A stretch of 64,000 nt of DNA from Colius striatus. Its lineage: Eukaryota; Chordata; Aves; Coliiformes; Coliidae. Where the stretch lies: positions 5,964,867-6,028,866 of the forward strand of contig NC_084760.1 of the NCBI RefSeq assembly GCF_028858725.1, written 5' to 3'. Positions 1 to 12,292 of the stretch are shown piece by piece; position 1 is the first letter of the stretch; each line of letters starts with the position of its first letter. Under the pieces are notes generated by a model. That model was not told where the DNA came from. It ran no database searches and saw only the letters and a program-made list of their open reading frames with translations. A program made the translations under genes and the position numbers.

Positions 1-435
1 CTATTCATCTGCTGATAGATTTGAATATTTTGTCACCTTACCAAATTGTTCCTAAAAACCTTTTCTGATGTCTATTGTACCTTTCTTTTAACTTGTCAGA
101 GCTTCTGCTGTGTTGTATCTCATATAATCATAACTATTTGACAAAAATGTCTAATTTATGAAGGAAACCATTTGACTTCTAATCCAATTTTTTGTTTAAA
201 CAAACTGCTAAAATCAAGTTGGTACACTTATCCCTTAAAGACTGTATCGATATTTTGATATTCATTTATTTCTAAATGAGAGTAGTAAAATTATCTCTAT
301 CCTACCCACGTTTTTCCCAAAATGCTTAGATTTTTTTTCTTGAAAACTCTTATGCATTCTACATATCCCAACTAAATCTTTCATTACTATTCTTGGACTT
401 CATAGCATATTACTCATATCGTTACCATCATTGTT
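1..435. other. Unique AT-rich sequence, nothing identified
   Basis: No repeat family, long reading frame or RNA gene was recognised here. The composition is T-rich on the plus strand. Confidence 0.5.
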
Positions 436-512
436 ACCTGCTTGAGCAGGGGGGTGGGACTAGATGATCTATCAAGGTCCCTTCCAAGCCTTGCCATTCT
501 GTGATTCTGTGA
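436..512 (+). mobile_element. CR1 LINE, 3' end fragment
   Basis: The piece runs from a CCTGCTTGAGCAGGG-like stretch through GGACTAGATGATCT to the terminal ATTCTGTGATTCTGTG, the usual 3' end of an avian CR1. Only the last 77 bases or so survive, so no coding sequence remains. It is sense on the plus strand, unlike most copies here. Confidence 0.8.
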
Positions 513-730
513 AATATTTTCCTTTTTCTATATTGTCATGGGTTTCAGTACATTTAGTTTATGTGTTTCTTGTTGATTTGGATGATTTATAGTTAATCAG
601 ATTTGATGAGTAGTTCCTTTTTTCTACTAGTTTGACCTGTCTATTATCTCTGTAAATTATATCCTGTCATCCCATTATCACCCCCTAGTAAACTTCTGAA
701 AGGTATTACATAGGTGAATTAAAAATCACA

Positions 731-856
731 ATATCACAGGATCCCAGAATGGCAGGGGTTGGAAGGGACATTTAGATATCATCTAGTCCAACCCTCTTGC
801 AAAGCAGGTCCACCTAGATCAAGTCACACAGGAATGTGTCTAGATGAGTTTGGAAT
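731..856 (-). mobile_element. CR1 LINE, 3' end fragment
   Basis: Read on the minus strand this is the last 125 bases of a CR1, with the GGTTGGAAGGGACA and CATCTAGTCCAACCCT blocks seen on plus. The terminal repeats are partly decayed (ATCACAGGATCCCAGAATGG), so it is older than the copies near 54-61 kb. It is 5'-truncated and non-coding. Confidence 0.8.
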
Positions 857-1426
857 AAATAATATAATCAATAATATATGTAGGCATCAGTCTGAATAAA
901 CTGACTTCTAAAATCTTTTATCACTACAGCCTAGACCTTTTCATTGATTGTATATTTTACTTGAGGAGTGGCTGAGACAAAGTAAAACTGTCAGATGTAA
1001 AAATAATTTCTATTTCTGGTTAAAATGGCCAAATTTAACATATCAATTGTAATTATTATATAAAACTGAAGTTAGTCCCTCAAACAGAAAATCACTCATG
1101 AAACCACAGAAGCTGAGGCCTGTATTAAAATAATTCTTCAAAGGGTCATGTATTAAGCAGTATTTGTCCCCTGTGTCTTACAAGACCCTGTACTATAGCT
1201 GTTATCTGTAACAGTAATATTTAACCTTTACATAACCTCTCACATCTTCAGAACATTGCAGAAAGACTAAGAATTTTTACTAGGTCTCTCTGAGGTAGAT
1301 GCATGTTTTATTAAACATTTCTTTTGTTACATGATAACAAGATATTCTGATAATGCAAAACAATATCTGATAATTGTATAAGCTTGTTTCTTGTGCATTT
1401 GTTTAATATTTTAGCTATTAGAAGAC
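857..1426. other. Unique sequence, nothing identified
   Basis: AT-rich sequence between a CR1 end and the first LTR. I see no coding or RNA feature. Confidence 0.5.
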
Positions 1427-2626
1427 TGTGGTGGTTTAGCCCTGGCTAGGTGCCAGATGTCCACCAAATCATTCTATCACTGCCCCTGTAAAACTGGAGA
1501 GGGGAGAGAGAAATAAGAGGTTTGTGAGTCGAGATAAGGACAAAGAGGTCACTCAGCAATTAGTGTCACAGGCAGAACAAACTCAACTTGGGGAGAAAAG
1601 GGTTTGATTTATTAATGAACAATCAGAACTGGGAGCTTAGAAATAAAACATACGTTAATCTGCTTTCTTTCTTTATGCTTTCACTAAGATATCAGACCTC
1701 CTGTAAAATAATCCTAACCATACCTTAAAACACCTCCTCCCCCTCTCTTCTCCAGGTCTCTCATGCCCTCCCTCCCCACAAAGGAGCAGAGGATGAGGGA
1801 CAGAGCTTACTATAAGTTGGACTTTGCTGCTGCTGCTTCTCAGGAGGAGGACTCCTCATGCTTCCCGCTGCTACAGTGTGGAGTCTCTCCTATGGGAGAC
1901 AGTCCCTCATGAACTTCTCCAGTGTGGGTCCTTCCCCTGGATTGCAGCTCCTCACACCCTGCCCCAGCATGGGGTCCACCAAGGGGCAGCTCCTCACACC
2001 CTGCCCCAACATGGGTCACCCACTGGGAGAACAGTCCTTCAGGGACAGACTGCTCCAGCCTGGGGCCCTCACAGGGTCACAAGTCCTGACAGCAAACCTG
2101 CTCTGGCCTGGGCTCCTCTCTCCCTACAGACTCCCAGCTCCTGCCAGGAACTTGCTCTAGGATGAGCCTCCCACAGAGTCACAGCCTCCTTCAAGCATCC
2201 ACCTGCTCTGGCATGGGCTCCTCCATGGGCTGCCAGTGGGTCTGTGCTCCCTCATGGCCTCCATGGGCTGCAGGGGCACAGCTGCCTCACCATGGGCTGC
2301 ACCACAGGGCACAGGGGAGTCTTTCTCCCAGGGCCTAAGCACCCTCTTCCCCTCCTTCTCCACTGACCTTGGTGTCTGAGATGTTCTCACATTCTCAATC
2401 GCTGCTGCTGTTTAGCAACTGCCCAGCAACTTCTTCCCCTTCTCCAATACATTAATCACAGAGGTGTTACCTCAGTCACTAATTGGCCAGGCCTGGGTCA
2501 GCTGTGGGTCCATCTTAGAGCTGGGTGGAATTAGCCCTGTCAGCTACAGAGGAAGCTTCTGGCAGCTCTTTGTTTAAACAAGTCACCTCTGGTTACTGAA
2601 AACTTGGGCCAGGCAAAACCACTACA
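1427..2626 (-). mobile_element. Solo LTR, family 1, ERVL-like
   Basis: The element opens TGTGGTGGTTTAGCC and closes GGCAAAACCACTACA, so it has TG...CA ends with about 15 bases of imperfect inverted repeat. The flanking pentamers AAGAC and ATGAC look like a decayed 5-bp target duplication. The sense strand is taken as minus because an AATAAA signal lies there at 1608-1613, leaving about 180 bases downstream to the LTR end. The U3 half (about 1850-2310) is GC-rich and made of degenerate direct repeats containing CTCCTCACACCCTGCCCC. No gag, pol or env sequence flanks it, so it is a solo LTR. Related copies lie at 22394 and 26413. ERVL-like status is inferred from the duplication length. Confidence 0.75.
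1850..2320. repeat. Degenerate tandem repeat inside LTR U3
   Basis: Units of roughly 35-45 bases recur, the clearest pair being CAGCTCCTCACACCCTGCCC near 1945 and again near 1987. The array is GC-rich against an AT-rich window. It stays open for 113 codons on plus (1824-2165), which I attribute to the composition of the repeat. The copy at 26413-26939 lacks the whole array. Confidence 0.6.
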
Positions 2627-5600
2627 ATGACAAAATTACTTCTTTGTTTCTTTCAAAAGCAGAGAGAGAAAAAATATTCAGCATGCTTTTCCCAGTATGC
2701 TTTTCAGAAGAGAAATTGTTTTTGATGAATCTATTCAAGAGAGAAGGATGTCTCATTACATCAAATGGATTTTTTTTCATTAAGAACTGAGTACTTTCAG
2801 GTTGCCCAGATAGAAATGTGAGAAATGGGTATTTTGTAGCTTGGTTGGTGAGAAAGAGAATGTTGAGTTGAACAGATAAGTCTCAGAGGCTTGGAAGGCA
2901 AATCTGGAGGCGTGGAATACAACTGAGTGGACAAGAGTTCAATGCAACCTTCAAAGCCACTGGACATTCCTAGAATAAGGATTGACTCTGCAAACTTTCA
3001 GGTAGGCCAGGAAAAATTTGTTTTCAAATCTCTTTATCTGTCTCAACCAGGGCAGTGATACTTTCTCCCTGTAAAAGATACCTTACTCCAATATATACTC
3101 TAATAAAATCCAGGCATTAAAAATTCATAGAACCTTTACTGTGCTTGCTTTCAGAAGGAGTTGCTGATAGCTCAGCCTATACATTTGATCTATACATGAA
3201 ACAAAATCCTTCGGAGTGGAAGCTACAGCTTATCTGTGTGATGATGTTTGTTCATCTTCCCTAGCAGTAACAGCACATTGAAACATTAGACATTTCACTG
3301 TATAAGACATAATTTCTGTCCCAGGTAATGGAATTTCTTGATTATTTTCATATTCATAGGTGCAGTACACTGTCAGTAAGCAGACAAGTCTCAGGAGTAA
3401 CTTAGCCTTGGATAAAATCAGCCGTTTCATCACTAAGATGAAGTTACTTAAATAATGATGCTTTTTGCAGTGAGAAAACAATAAGATGGATACTTTTTGT
3501 TCCTTGTCCATGAAGTCAAAGCTTTCATGTTCAAGACCACTATTCTGTTCCTACATTTCACCATGCTGTTGTGGATTTATTGTAAGTTCTATTCATTCAC
3601 TTATTTAATGACTAGGCTTGCATTATCAGTGCAGGTATAGGCATCATCAACTTAATTTTTAGTATATGCTTGCTTCTGCAGTGTTTTATAAATATTATAA
3701 AGTATTGTAAATGTCAGTTTGAAGTCTCTGTATACCACCAATTTAGGACCACTCATGGATGAGACTGCTTTTGGTTTTATTTTCAGGGATGCAATAGTAT
3801 TTTTCTGTATATCCACAAAATGTTTTATTATTGCTGTGATTAGTATTAAGAAATTAGTATCTGCAAGATGGCAGAGGTCATCAGAAGGACTAAGGCCTCC
3901 ACAGTGCTGGTTTTGTAGCAAAACACAAGTGTCTCGTCTCTCTTCTAAATACTTTTCAAACACTAGAAATCAGGGCATGTGTTTTAGCACAAATTAAAAA
4001 GGAAACGATCCATTATATATATATAAAATATATATTCATTATAGATATATATTATATAAATGAAAAGATCCATACATCCTTGGCAAATGATTGCTGTCTT
4101 GCTTTGCAATAGACATGCATTTGTTACAGATGATCCTTCATTAACATATGTGGAAAGTTACATGTTAAAAGTAATACCATTCCTTAAAGGGTAATATGTC
4201 AGCTGCTAATGCATTTGCTCTAATTTCTCTAAATGTTTAGAAAGGACAAAATAGCAGTGTTAATACAGACCTCTACTGCAAATGACAACAAGAAAGTGAA
4301 CACACATGCATTCCATTCAAGAATATGCAAATATTAATGTTACACTACACTTGTTTCAACTTTAATAGTGATGTAAATTTAGTGAAAAGTTGCAAGAGCT
4401 TTGTTGAACGTTGTTGGTAGAAGCTAAAAGCATTAACTGGTTTCACTCAACCCAAAGTTGGAATGCTGTCATTTAACAAGTATAAAGAAAAAAGGGGAAA
4501 AAAAAAAAAGCCTACAGTTTATCAGTTTATGATGAAAGGGGTTGAAATGAAATATTCATATCGGGGTAGACAATTCTTGCTTTGTAGATATGCATTTTGA
4601 TGTTGGAAGGACACGTGATTCTTGATGGAGATTGACATATTATCCCTGCAAAACCCAGTAAAAAGTGAAACTGATTTGTTTCTTACTAGTTCTGCTTTCT
4701 TCTAATCTAAAGAGAATTTATAGCTTTAAACAAAAAGGGTTGACAATTTTGTATTTCAAGTCTGATGGAACAGTTTTCAACCACAAAAATAGAAACTATT
4801 TGTAAAGGGATATTGCATTTATTGCATGCAAGGGAAACCTGAGTTGTGAGGTATTGAGGGAACGAGTATGACTGCAAACTAGATTTGTACTGAAGCAAGG
4901 AATCAAAAGTCTATTTCTTGGTCTGTGTCCTCTTCATTGGACCATGGCCTTTTATCCTTGCTCTCTCCACATGGGAAATTATTCAGGTACATTAGGAGTT
5001 TCTTGTGCTCTTCATGTTACTCCTGAAGCCTTTGTAAGGATGGAATTTCTTGTCACTTTCTAAAGTCCATATATTTTTCCTAGTGTGATAGTAGTGACAG
5101 AAGAGAAGCACTGATTTATTTTCCCCTCAGCCATCAAGAGAAAGAAGTATGCTATACAGTTTTAACAGAGCACTGACAGAAGCCATAACCAATATCACAA
5201 CCCCCCTCACCTTTTTTTACCTGCCAGCAAAGTCAGTTTAGGAAACCTCACTTGCATTACTGGTTTTGAATGCTTAAACTGTAACTAGAAAGCCTGTACA
5301 TTCAGACTTTGCAAAAGCATTGTCTTGGAAGGATTCAGACTTACAAGTTGTGACTTGCCTCCCAGCCTTCTGACACAAATATTATGTACTAAAGATAAAG
5401 CCTTGTCATTATTTTGCACAGCAAAAAGAAAAATAAGAATAAGAAGCTTAAGAAGCTGAGGCAGGGATATTTATAATGTGAAAAAACACAGGCCTCTCTC
5501 CATTGTAAATTTGCACATATTCTGTCAATATATAGCTGAAATAGTATATATTCTGGAATATATATCTATAATCCAGGTTCTCTAAGTACACAGTAATAAT

Positions 5601-7002
5601 TCTGTAGCACTTTACCATGTTGCTTACTATGTTTGCTAGTCTTCTGAAGAAGATGAGAGGAGAGCAGAAAGATATCTGGGGTCTTGAGACACACAAACTG
5701 TCATATCCTTTACAGGACCAAACCAAAATCCTTCCCTGTCTGATGCAAAATACTGAAATTTGGAAGTTACAGTGTCCCAAAAGATATGTGAAATTTGTGC
5801 TTTTTCATAATCTTCAGTGTCTCCTCAGAAATTGAGAAGCAGCTGCACTGCACAATTTACCTTGGTTGGAGCACTGGGAGTGTGCCTGCTGACTCTCATT
5901 GGGCAGAAGTCTCAGCTGTGAGGCTGCTACCATCAAACATATTTCTTTCTACAGACTTCTGTGTGCAAAGTATTATTCCTTTGGGTTTATGACCAGAGCA
6001 GAGGCTGGACCCCATGGACTGGATCTTTTCTGGAAGGCAGGCTGGGTGAACCAAGCCTTTCACTGAAAGCTGCTGTTTCTTGCAGGAGCAAGGGACGGTG
6101 GTGTACTGCACTGCACATGTAGTTTGACCTCAGTGGAGAGGCAGAAAGTTACAGCACTTTTTCACCAAACTTTGTGTTTGCCTGGAGAAGGAGAAATGAG
6201 AATTAACTGTGCAGCTGAGGTGGCAATACCAGCTGGAAAGCTATGCGGCTGCTTCTCACCTTAGTCTGACTCCATCTGACACAAGCAGTTCTTCATTTTT
6301 CTGGTTTTAGGAAACAGTAGTCAACAGCTACCAAGGGAGCTTTCTGAATTTGCATTGAAATATTGTCCAGTTCATCTCTCAGTTTAGCATGGTGGGTTTA
6401 TAGGCATGAGATGCAAGATCCAATAGAATATTTAGACCCATTTAACAGTGTGAGCACTAAGCAAGTTGACCTAGGGTCAAACTGAGTTTAAATATGTGAA
6501 ATAGATGTAACATTATATGCAGCATAGATACAACATAACATGCTAGCCATTTGCTTATTATTTAAATGTGATTGGCTGTCAATATAAGAGCCCAGGGGCT
6601 TCAACAGGATGGGTACAATGCACCCTGTATCACTTCACCAAAAAGTATTTGCTACTGTGCTTCCCAAGACAGCACGGATGCAGCCAAGAAGAGACTGGGA
6701 AATGAAACTTGATGGGGAGGAAGAGGGGAGAGATTGTGTGATTCAGACTGCTTAAAATAATTCAGATGCATAAAATGGCTCCACAATCCTAATTCAGAGT
6801 GCAGAATGCTTCCTGGCCTCAAATACTGTCCTTCCAAGCACAAACAGTAATGGTAACAGAGCTTTACATTATATATATGTGTACACTGGGTATGAAGTAG
6901 ACTATAAGAAATTCTTGGTCATAGGACAGAGAGAAAAAACATGTTCAATGCTGTATAATTGCTAACTACCTAACATTTTTTCTTGAAGTCACTTCTGATA
7001 TA
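2627..7002. other. Unique AT-rich sequence, no gene seen
   Basis: This 4.4 kb holds only short chance frames (110 codons at most), an AT-rich simple repeat near 4.0 kb and an A-run near 4.5 kb. No splice-bounded exon or known repeat was recognised. Confidence 0.5.
4013..4060. repeat. AT-rich simple repeat
   Basis: An imperfect run of TA dinucleotides broken by short A and T runs. It is low complexity with no evident function. Confidence 0.8.
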
Positions 7003-7060
7003 TTGGGGGTTGGACTAGATGATCTCTAAAGATCCCTTCCAACCCTACCATTCTATGATA
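7003..7060 (+). mobile_element. CR1 LINE, extreme 3' end
   Basis: GGGGGTTGGACTAGATGATC is followed by CCCTTCCAACCCTACCATTC, the standard last 60 bases of CR1. Everything upstream is missing. Confidence 0.8.
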
Positions 7061-8808
7061 CGAAGGTTTTCTTTTTGAATAGTATATTCTGCACACATAG
7101 AGATTTGTTCTAACATCAGCAGTGAAAGCTACTTTCAGGCAACAGGGCTTTTCTTTTTCACATTCTCTAAATTTTCAAGAAATAATTGTCACCACAGTAG
7201 AAACGTGGTCTGTAATACTTTAAATGAATACAGCATGACATCTGGCAACATATATTTCCCTAAGAACTGAGGAAGTGATAGACACATCCAAACTATCAGT
7301 TGAATTTTTTTTTACTCTATTTATTCTGTCTGTCTGTATTTCTCCTCCTCTAGGAGTCTGGGTTTTTTTTTAGGGATGGACACAAAAGCAAATCAACAAA
7401 AAATCTGGACATCATAGGGTTTACAATGCTAGGAAAAAAAAAGCCAAAACACTCTTAAAGAACAAGAATAACTTCTGAAATGAAAAATTGTAAAGGCAAA
7501 TGTATTTTCCTTTAAGATTTTTGAACAGTATAGCTAAAAAAAAAGGACAATGAAATCCCAGGAGGTGATTTTATGGCAAGAAAACAATTACTCATCTACT
7601 GTTTAGGATGAGGCAGAATTTAGCATCACTTATTTTTATTTCAATGAAAAATTACTTCAGTGCTTTAACTGCTCTCATGAAGATTCACTAATTTTATTAA
7701 AAATGCATCACACCTTTTTCCTATGAGAACTTCTCAAAGCCTCTAAGGGTCATAAGAATTTTCTTTCTCACTCCTTATTCTATTACCACTGTGAATTCCC
7801 TGAGGAATGAAAACTGAAATGAAATGAAAACTTGGTTTATAAAGCAGATAAGGTTAATTGAGAGGGCTGTTGTTTTTTTTCTCTCTTTAAATTAATGGCA
7901 ACAGTGAAATTTTAAATGTCTTTTATGATTTCTCCTTAAACACTCCGACTATATCTGTTTAAGTTTTTATGAACTTTATTTATTCGTATGTTAATGCACA
8001 TCTTCTCTTTGTGTATACTCTCATTTACCTTCAAAACGACTTGAACTTTAATGGAATTCTGGATATTAGAGGATAAAAAATAATTAGACAGATTTAGCAA
8101 AAGTGCATTTTAATTTCCATCAAGATAAAAATAAATGGGCTTCAGTTACAAGAAGCAGGTAGTGACAGTGGAAGAACTGCTGCTTGCTGTTTACTTTAAT
8201 TAACACAGTTGGAACAGCCAACTGATAATTTAAGAATAATTAGTTTTGAAAGTGGTTTAATCACTATTTTGATTACCAATAATTGAATACAGAGATTCCA
8301 AAAGGGAGATTGGAAATTACACTTCCATTGCATGCCTTTAATTTTAATTCCTAAAACTATGAAAATGGATTTATTCACAAATTGCTATTGGTGATGATGT
8401 TAGCTGGTTTATATATCAAAGTTTAAACTGCTGTACTTAAAAATCTCATTTCTAATTATTCTAATTTTGTTTTTTCATTAAAAATGAGGTTAACTCTAAT
8501 GAATTTCTAAATTAGCAACCACCTAATACTGAATCATTTTTATACTTTTAAAAAATAAACTGCTTTTTACAAGGAAAGGAAGTTTGGTTATAATCTGTCC
8601 TATCCTAAAAAGGTACAGATATAGTGTGAAAAGAAAAGTAGAAGGCAAGGCCCAATTCAAGACTAGAAAGTTTCAGAGTTTTCCCATATTTTCCATTTCA
8701 ATGTGAGTAACACAAATTTCTGTAAATAAAAGAATAGATCTAAACTTTTACTACACTTTTTATTTGAGCTTTTCTGTGTTGTGAACCATTTCCTCTCACT
8801 ATTTCCAC
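7061..8808. other. Unique AT-rich sequence, no gene seen
   Basis: No repeat family or RNA gene recognised. Frames are short and the sequence has A and T runs typical of intergenic or intronic DNA. Confidence 0.5.
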
Positions 8809-8920
8809 AATCACAGATCATTTTATTTGGAAAAGATCTTTAAGGTCATCAAGTCCAACCACTTACCTCATACTTCCAGTCCCATCACTAAATTAAACCC
8901 TGTTCCTCAGCACCCATTTT
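8809..8920 (-). mobile_element. CR1-like fragment, second 3'-end type
   Basis: The plus strand reads AAGATCTTTAAGGTCATCAA then GTCCAACCACTTACCTCATA and a CCATCACTAAATTAAACCCT block. This matches the avian CR1 subfamily whose tail has 'AAGGTCATCGAGTCCAACC ... CACTAAACCATGTC' and not the commoner tail in this window. The piece at 63286 is the same type. It is diverged and non-coding. Confidence 0.65.
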
Positions 8921-11900
8921 TACCAGAGAAAGAAGAGCCATAGGGGATTTTGAGCCACTGTAGAGGAGTAAGGCCCTTCAGATCCCTCAAGACACCTGAG
9001 AGATGTCTTCTGCATCTGGGAGCCTTTATGATGTCCATGTGTTTTGGAGGCAAAGTAATTTGCTGTTGGGAAAGGGCAAATCTAAAGACTCAAACAGAAG
9101 GCTTCCTGGGGGACTGAACATCTAAATTACTTAGTCAGGTGTATGATTTGCCTCAGAGGCCTGACTCTGCCCTGAATTACACAGCTTGAGTTCACAATGT
9201 TGTCATGTTTATGCACTTTACAGCAAGAGTCCAGAAGCAAAACAATATCTCCATTAACAGTATTTTACATAGACATTTTCTAAATGTAATCAATGATGTC
9301 AACATAAGAATGACAATATTATAAAACGTTGGGTTTTACAGATTCATTCCTTTTCATCAGAGTCAAGCTTGATTGGTTAGCCTCAGGTTTTCTTATTTAA
9401 CCAAATTCTATTAGAGTCACTAAACCTTTTGGATAATAGGTGGTTTATCACAGAGGACAATTTGCCTGATTTTACTATTGGTTCCTAATTGTGGAAAATG
9501 TCATTAGCCTGGAGCTATGTTTCTAGTTAAGAGATTTTCTCATCCTGAGATCATTTGAAAAAAAAATTATATATATGCATAGAATCATATTACTCTTCTA
9601 GATTGTTCAATTTTATTTGATCAGAAAGTCATTTAGAGATATAATAGCTTTGAGGCTGCTATTCCCTGTGGTCTATAAATATGATATCAAAATATGTATA
9701 TGGACCATATTTCTTGTCACTAGAGTTACCTGAAGAGCTTGGTAAATGAGAAGAAGAGCAGGAGATTATTATTCCAGGTTTGAAAAGTTGTGTGATGATG
9801 AGATTTTTATTTTTTTTAAAGTACATGTCTAATGTGATTCAATTGATGTTACTGCTGTATCCGTTCTTGGCTCTTTGAACATTATGTTTGCTTTCTGTGT
9901 AATGCCTCCTGAAAGTGATCTGTAGCACACCACGAGGTTGGACTTTCTATCATAATTCTCTCCTGTTCATAATGAATTTGTATTCTTTGTTGTTTAAAGC
10001 AGAGTGTAATGAATGAAACTTCTTCATTTTTTGGTTAGAAGCTTTGTCTCAGGTTTGAATGTGTAAGGCTTTTTGGTCATTTTTTTAATTGTGTGAAGAC
10101 TAAAAGATGGAAATGGGAAGAACAGCATTTTATTAAGTATTGTACAAATGTGATAGCTGTTGTAGATGCAAGTTACTACTTTAGTAACCACTTCATCTAT
10201 TTCACAGATGTTTGCTTTGCTTTGGAAATAACCAGTGTGTTTTCTATGTGGTGGAAGTTAATCTCCTGAAGTACATATTTAACTTCTTGTGGGAATGATG
10301 GGTATTCAATGTTGTTGAAAATGTTATATTGACTGACTTAAGTGGTATTGCCTAACATTGTAATATTGAATAGTATTGAATATTATTTTAGTGGGTCAGA
10401 ATAAGAACACTTGTTACCTGGGCTAGAAGTCATGATGCTAGCTTCTTGCTATATTTGATGCCTGTAGTGAAGTTATTGAGTCGAAATAAACTCAAGATTT
10501 CCTTGGATGTGGATTATTAACTTGAATTCAATAAGAGAGCAAGTCAGTGTTGGATTCATATTTAACTGGTCAACTATCTCATTTTATCCTTGCTGTAAGA
10601 GCTCTATTACAATCATAGATTCATAGAATCATACAATAAATATATATAATAGAATAAACTGTATATTAAACAAGTAGTCCCTCTTTGTTATCTCAGCATA
10701 CTTGCGTTGTCCTTCTCTCTCATCTCACTGTTTCTTTTTTGCTATAGTCTTTCAGCATATTAATTTTATTTACCCCATAATTTGACTCCAGTTCCTCTCA
10801 CACACCCTGCTTACCCCTTCGAGTTCTATGGCTAACCCATCTAAAGAGTCTCCATTATCTTTTGTCAAGGGGTAAAGTTAAGCTTCCCGATTCTCCTCTT
10901 TCTCCATCCCATGTTTCATTATTTCCACATTTAACAACCTTAGAGTTCAAGTTTGCTTATGTTCTTCCACTGTCAGAGAACATTAATTTGCATGAAAAAA
11001 GTCTCTAGGGATTTTGATTTGTTTGTTGTCACTAATCTAGATAATTATCTATCTATCATTGTGTAATCTTTTATTTAAGAAGCTCTTCATTTATGAAATG
11101 ATGTCTGGTGCCTAAAACTCTGTAATTTGTTTCCTATTCTATCTTTCACAGATAGAATACTCTTTGAAGTTAAACCACACCTTTGGAAAGTATTAAACCT
11201 CTTTCTAGTACACTGTTACCCTTTTCATTCTTCCAGCTACATGTTTCTTCTCTCTCTGTATCCACCCTTTTGCATCTTTAAGCTTGATTATTTTTTGAAA
11301 GTCTCAAGCTAGAGATAATGGACCTTTAAAATCATTGTCTTTCAAGCAATAAAAATGATAAACATCCTCATAATTGCTGAGCTGTCATCACCAGCAAGGA
11401 TGGATATGTTGAAATGAATGCATTCAACAACATAAAATATATGGGGTTTTATTATCAATGTTTAGTGAGTAAATTATAAAAATCATAAGGGAAAAGAATC
11501 CTACCATCCTGGGATTTTTATGCAGTCTAAACATTTGGTTAGATAGAAACTTTTGGTAATATCACTATTATTCATCAAAATACCAACTATTATTTATGAG
11601 TCCCAAGTCTTCTCTTTGATCTCCATGATTTTTTCCTCTCTTTGTGTGAAATTAACCTCCGAACAGGCCTCTTGCTAACTAAATCAGGTTTTGGTTGACA
11701 ATTTCAGAAAACTTAATGTTCTCCAGAAGATCCAGGAATGAAGTATTTGACTAATCCGTATTAAAGAAATCTCAAGTATTCAATGAAATAACAGTTAATG
11801 GATTCTATAGGTCTACTGCAGATATTACTGGATAATGTCTCTGGCTTTAAAGGAAGAGATCTCAAAACACAAAAGTAGAAGCTGCTAGGAAAGCCTAAGA

Positions 11901-12090
11901 AGAGATATTTGCAGAAGATGAGGTGTTGATAGTTGACAACTCTGTTAACCTTTGCCAGCAACACAAATTAAGACCATGGAAACAGTTGTGAAAATGGCAG
12001 AATTTGGGAGGGTGAAAAAAACCAATTTGCTTAGAGCTTGTAACATTGGTGTCTTCCTTGTTTATGGGAAACTCTAGAATTACTTGAATG
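8921..12090. other. Unique AT-rich sequence, no gene seen
   Basis: About 3.2 kb without a recognised element. A weak CR1-end-like string sits at 10611-10634 but is too short to call. Confidence 0.5.
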
Positions 12091-12292
12091 TCAATTCTCC
12101 TTAAGTGAACGCTGTGGGAAACAGCATCAAATGCCTTACTAAAGTCAAAGTAGACAACATCCACAGCCTTTCCCTCATCCAGCAAGTGTCACCTTGTCAT
12201 ACAAGTACATCAGGTTTGTTAAACAAGACTTGCTCTTCATAAACCCATGCTGACTGAGCCTGATCACCTGATTGTCCTGCATGTGCTGCATA
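12091..12292 (-). mobile_element. CR1 LINE, reverse-transcriptase fragment
   Basis: On the minus strand the sequence translates as QHGFMKSKSCLTNL, then after a one-frame shift as GKAVDVVYFDFSKAFDAVSH. This is the CR1 reverse-transcriptase core; the D of YFDFSKAF is the motif A metal-binding aspartate. The finger and palm pieces lie in different frames, so a small indel has broken the gene. Flanking LINE sequence and the CR1 3' end are absent, making this an internal scrap. The longest minus frame through it (11895-12185) runs out of CR1 into unrelated sequence. Confidence 0.8.

Noticed and set aside
5795..6111. Frames near 5.8-6.1 kb as a possible exon
   Set aside because: Short, on both strands, no recognised domain and no convincing splice context.
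6552..6595. GATTGGCTGTCAATATAAGA looks like CCAAT and TATA elements
   Set aside because: Such words arise often by chance in AT-rich DNA, and no CpG island, transcript start or downstream gene is visible.
10611..10634. ATCATAGATTCATAGAATCA string resembling a CR1 tail
   Set aside because: Too short and low in complexity; no CR1 body follows.
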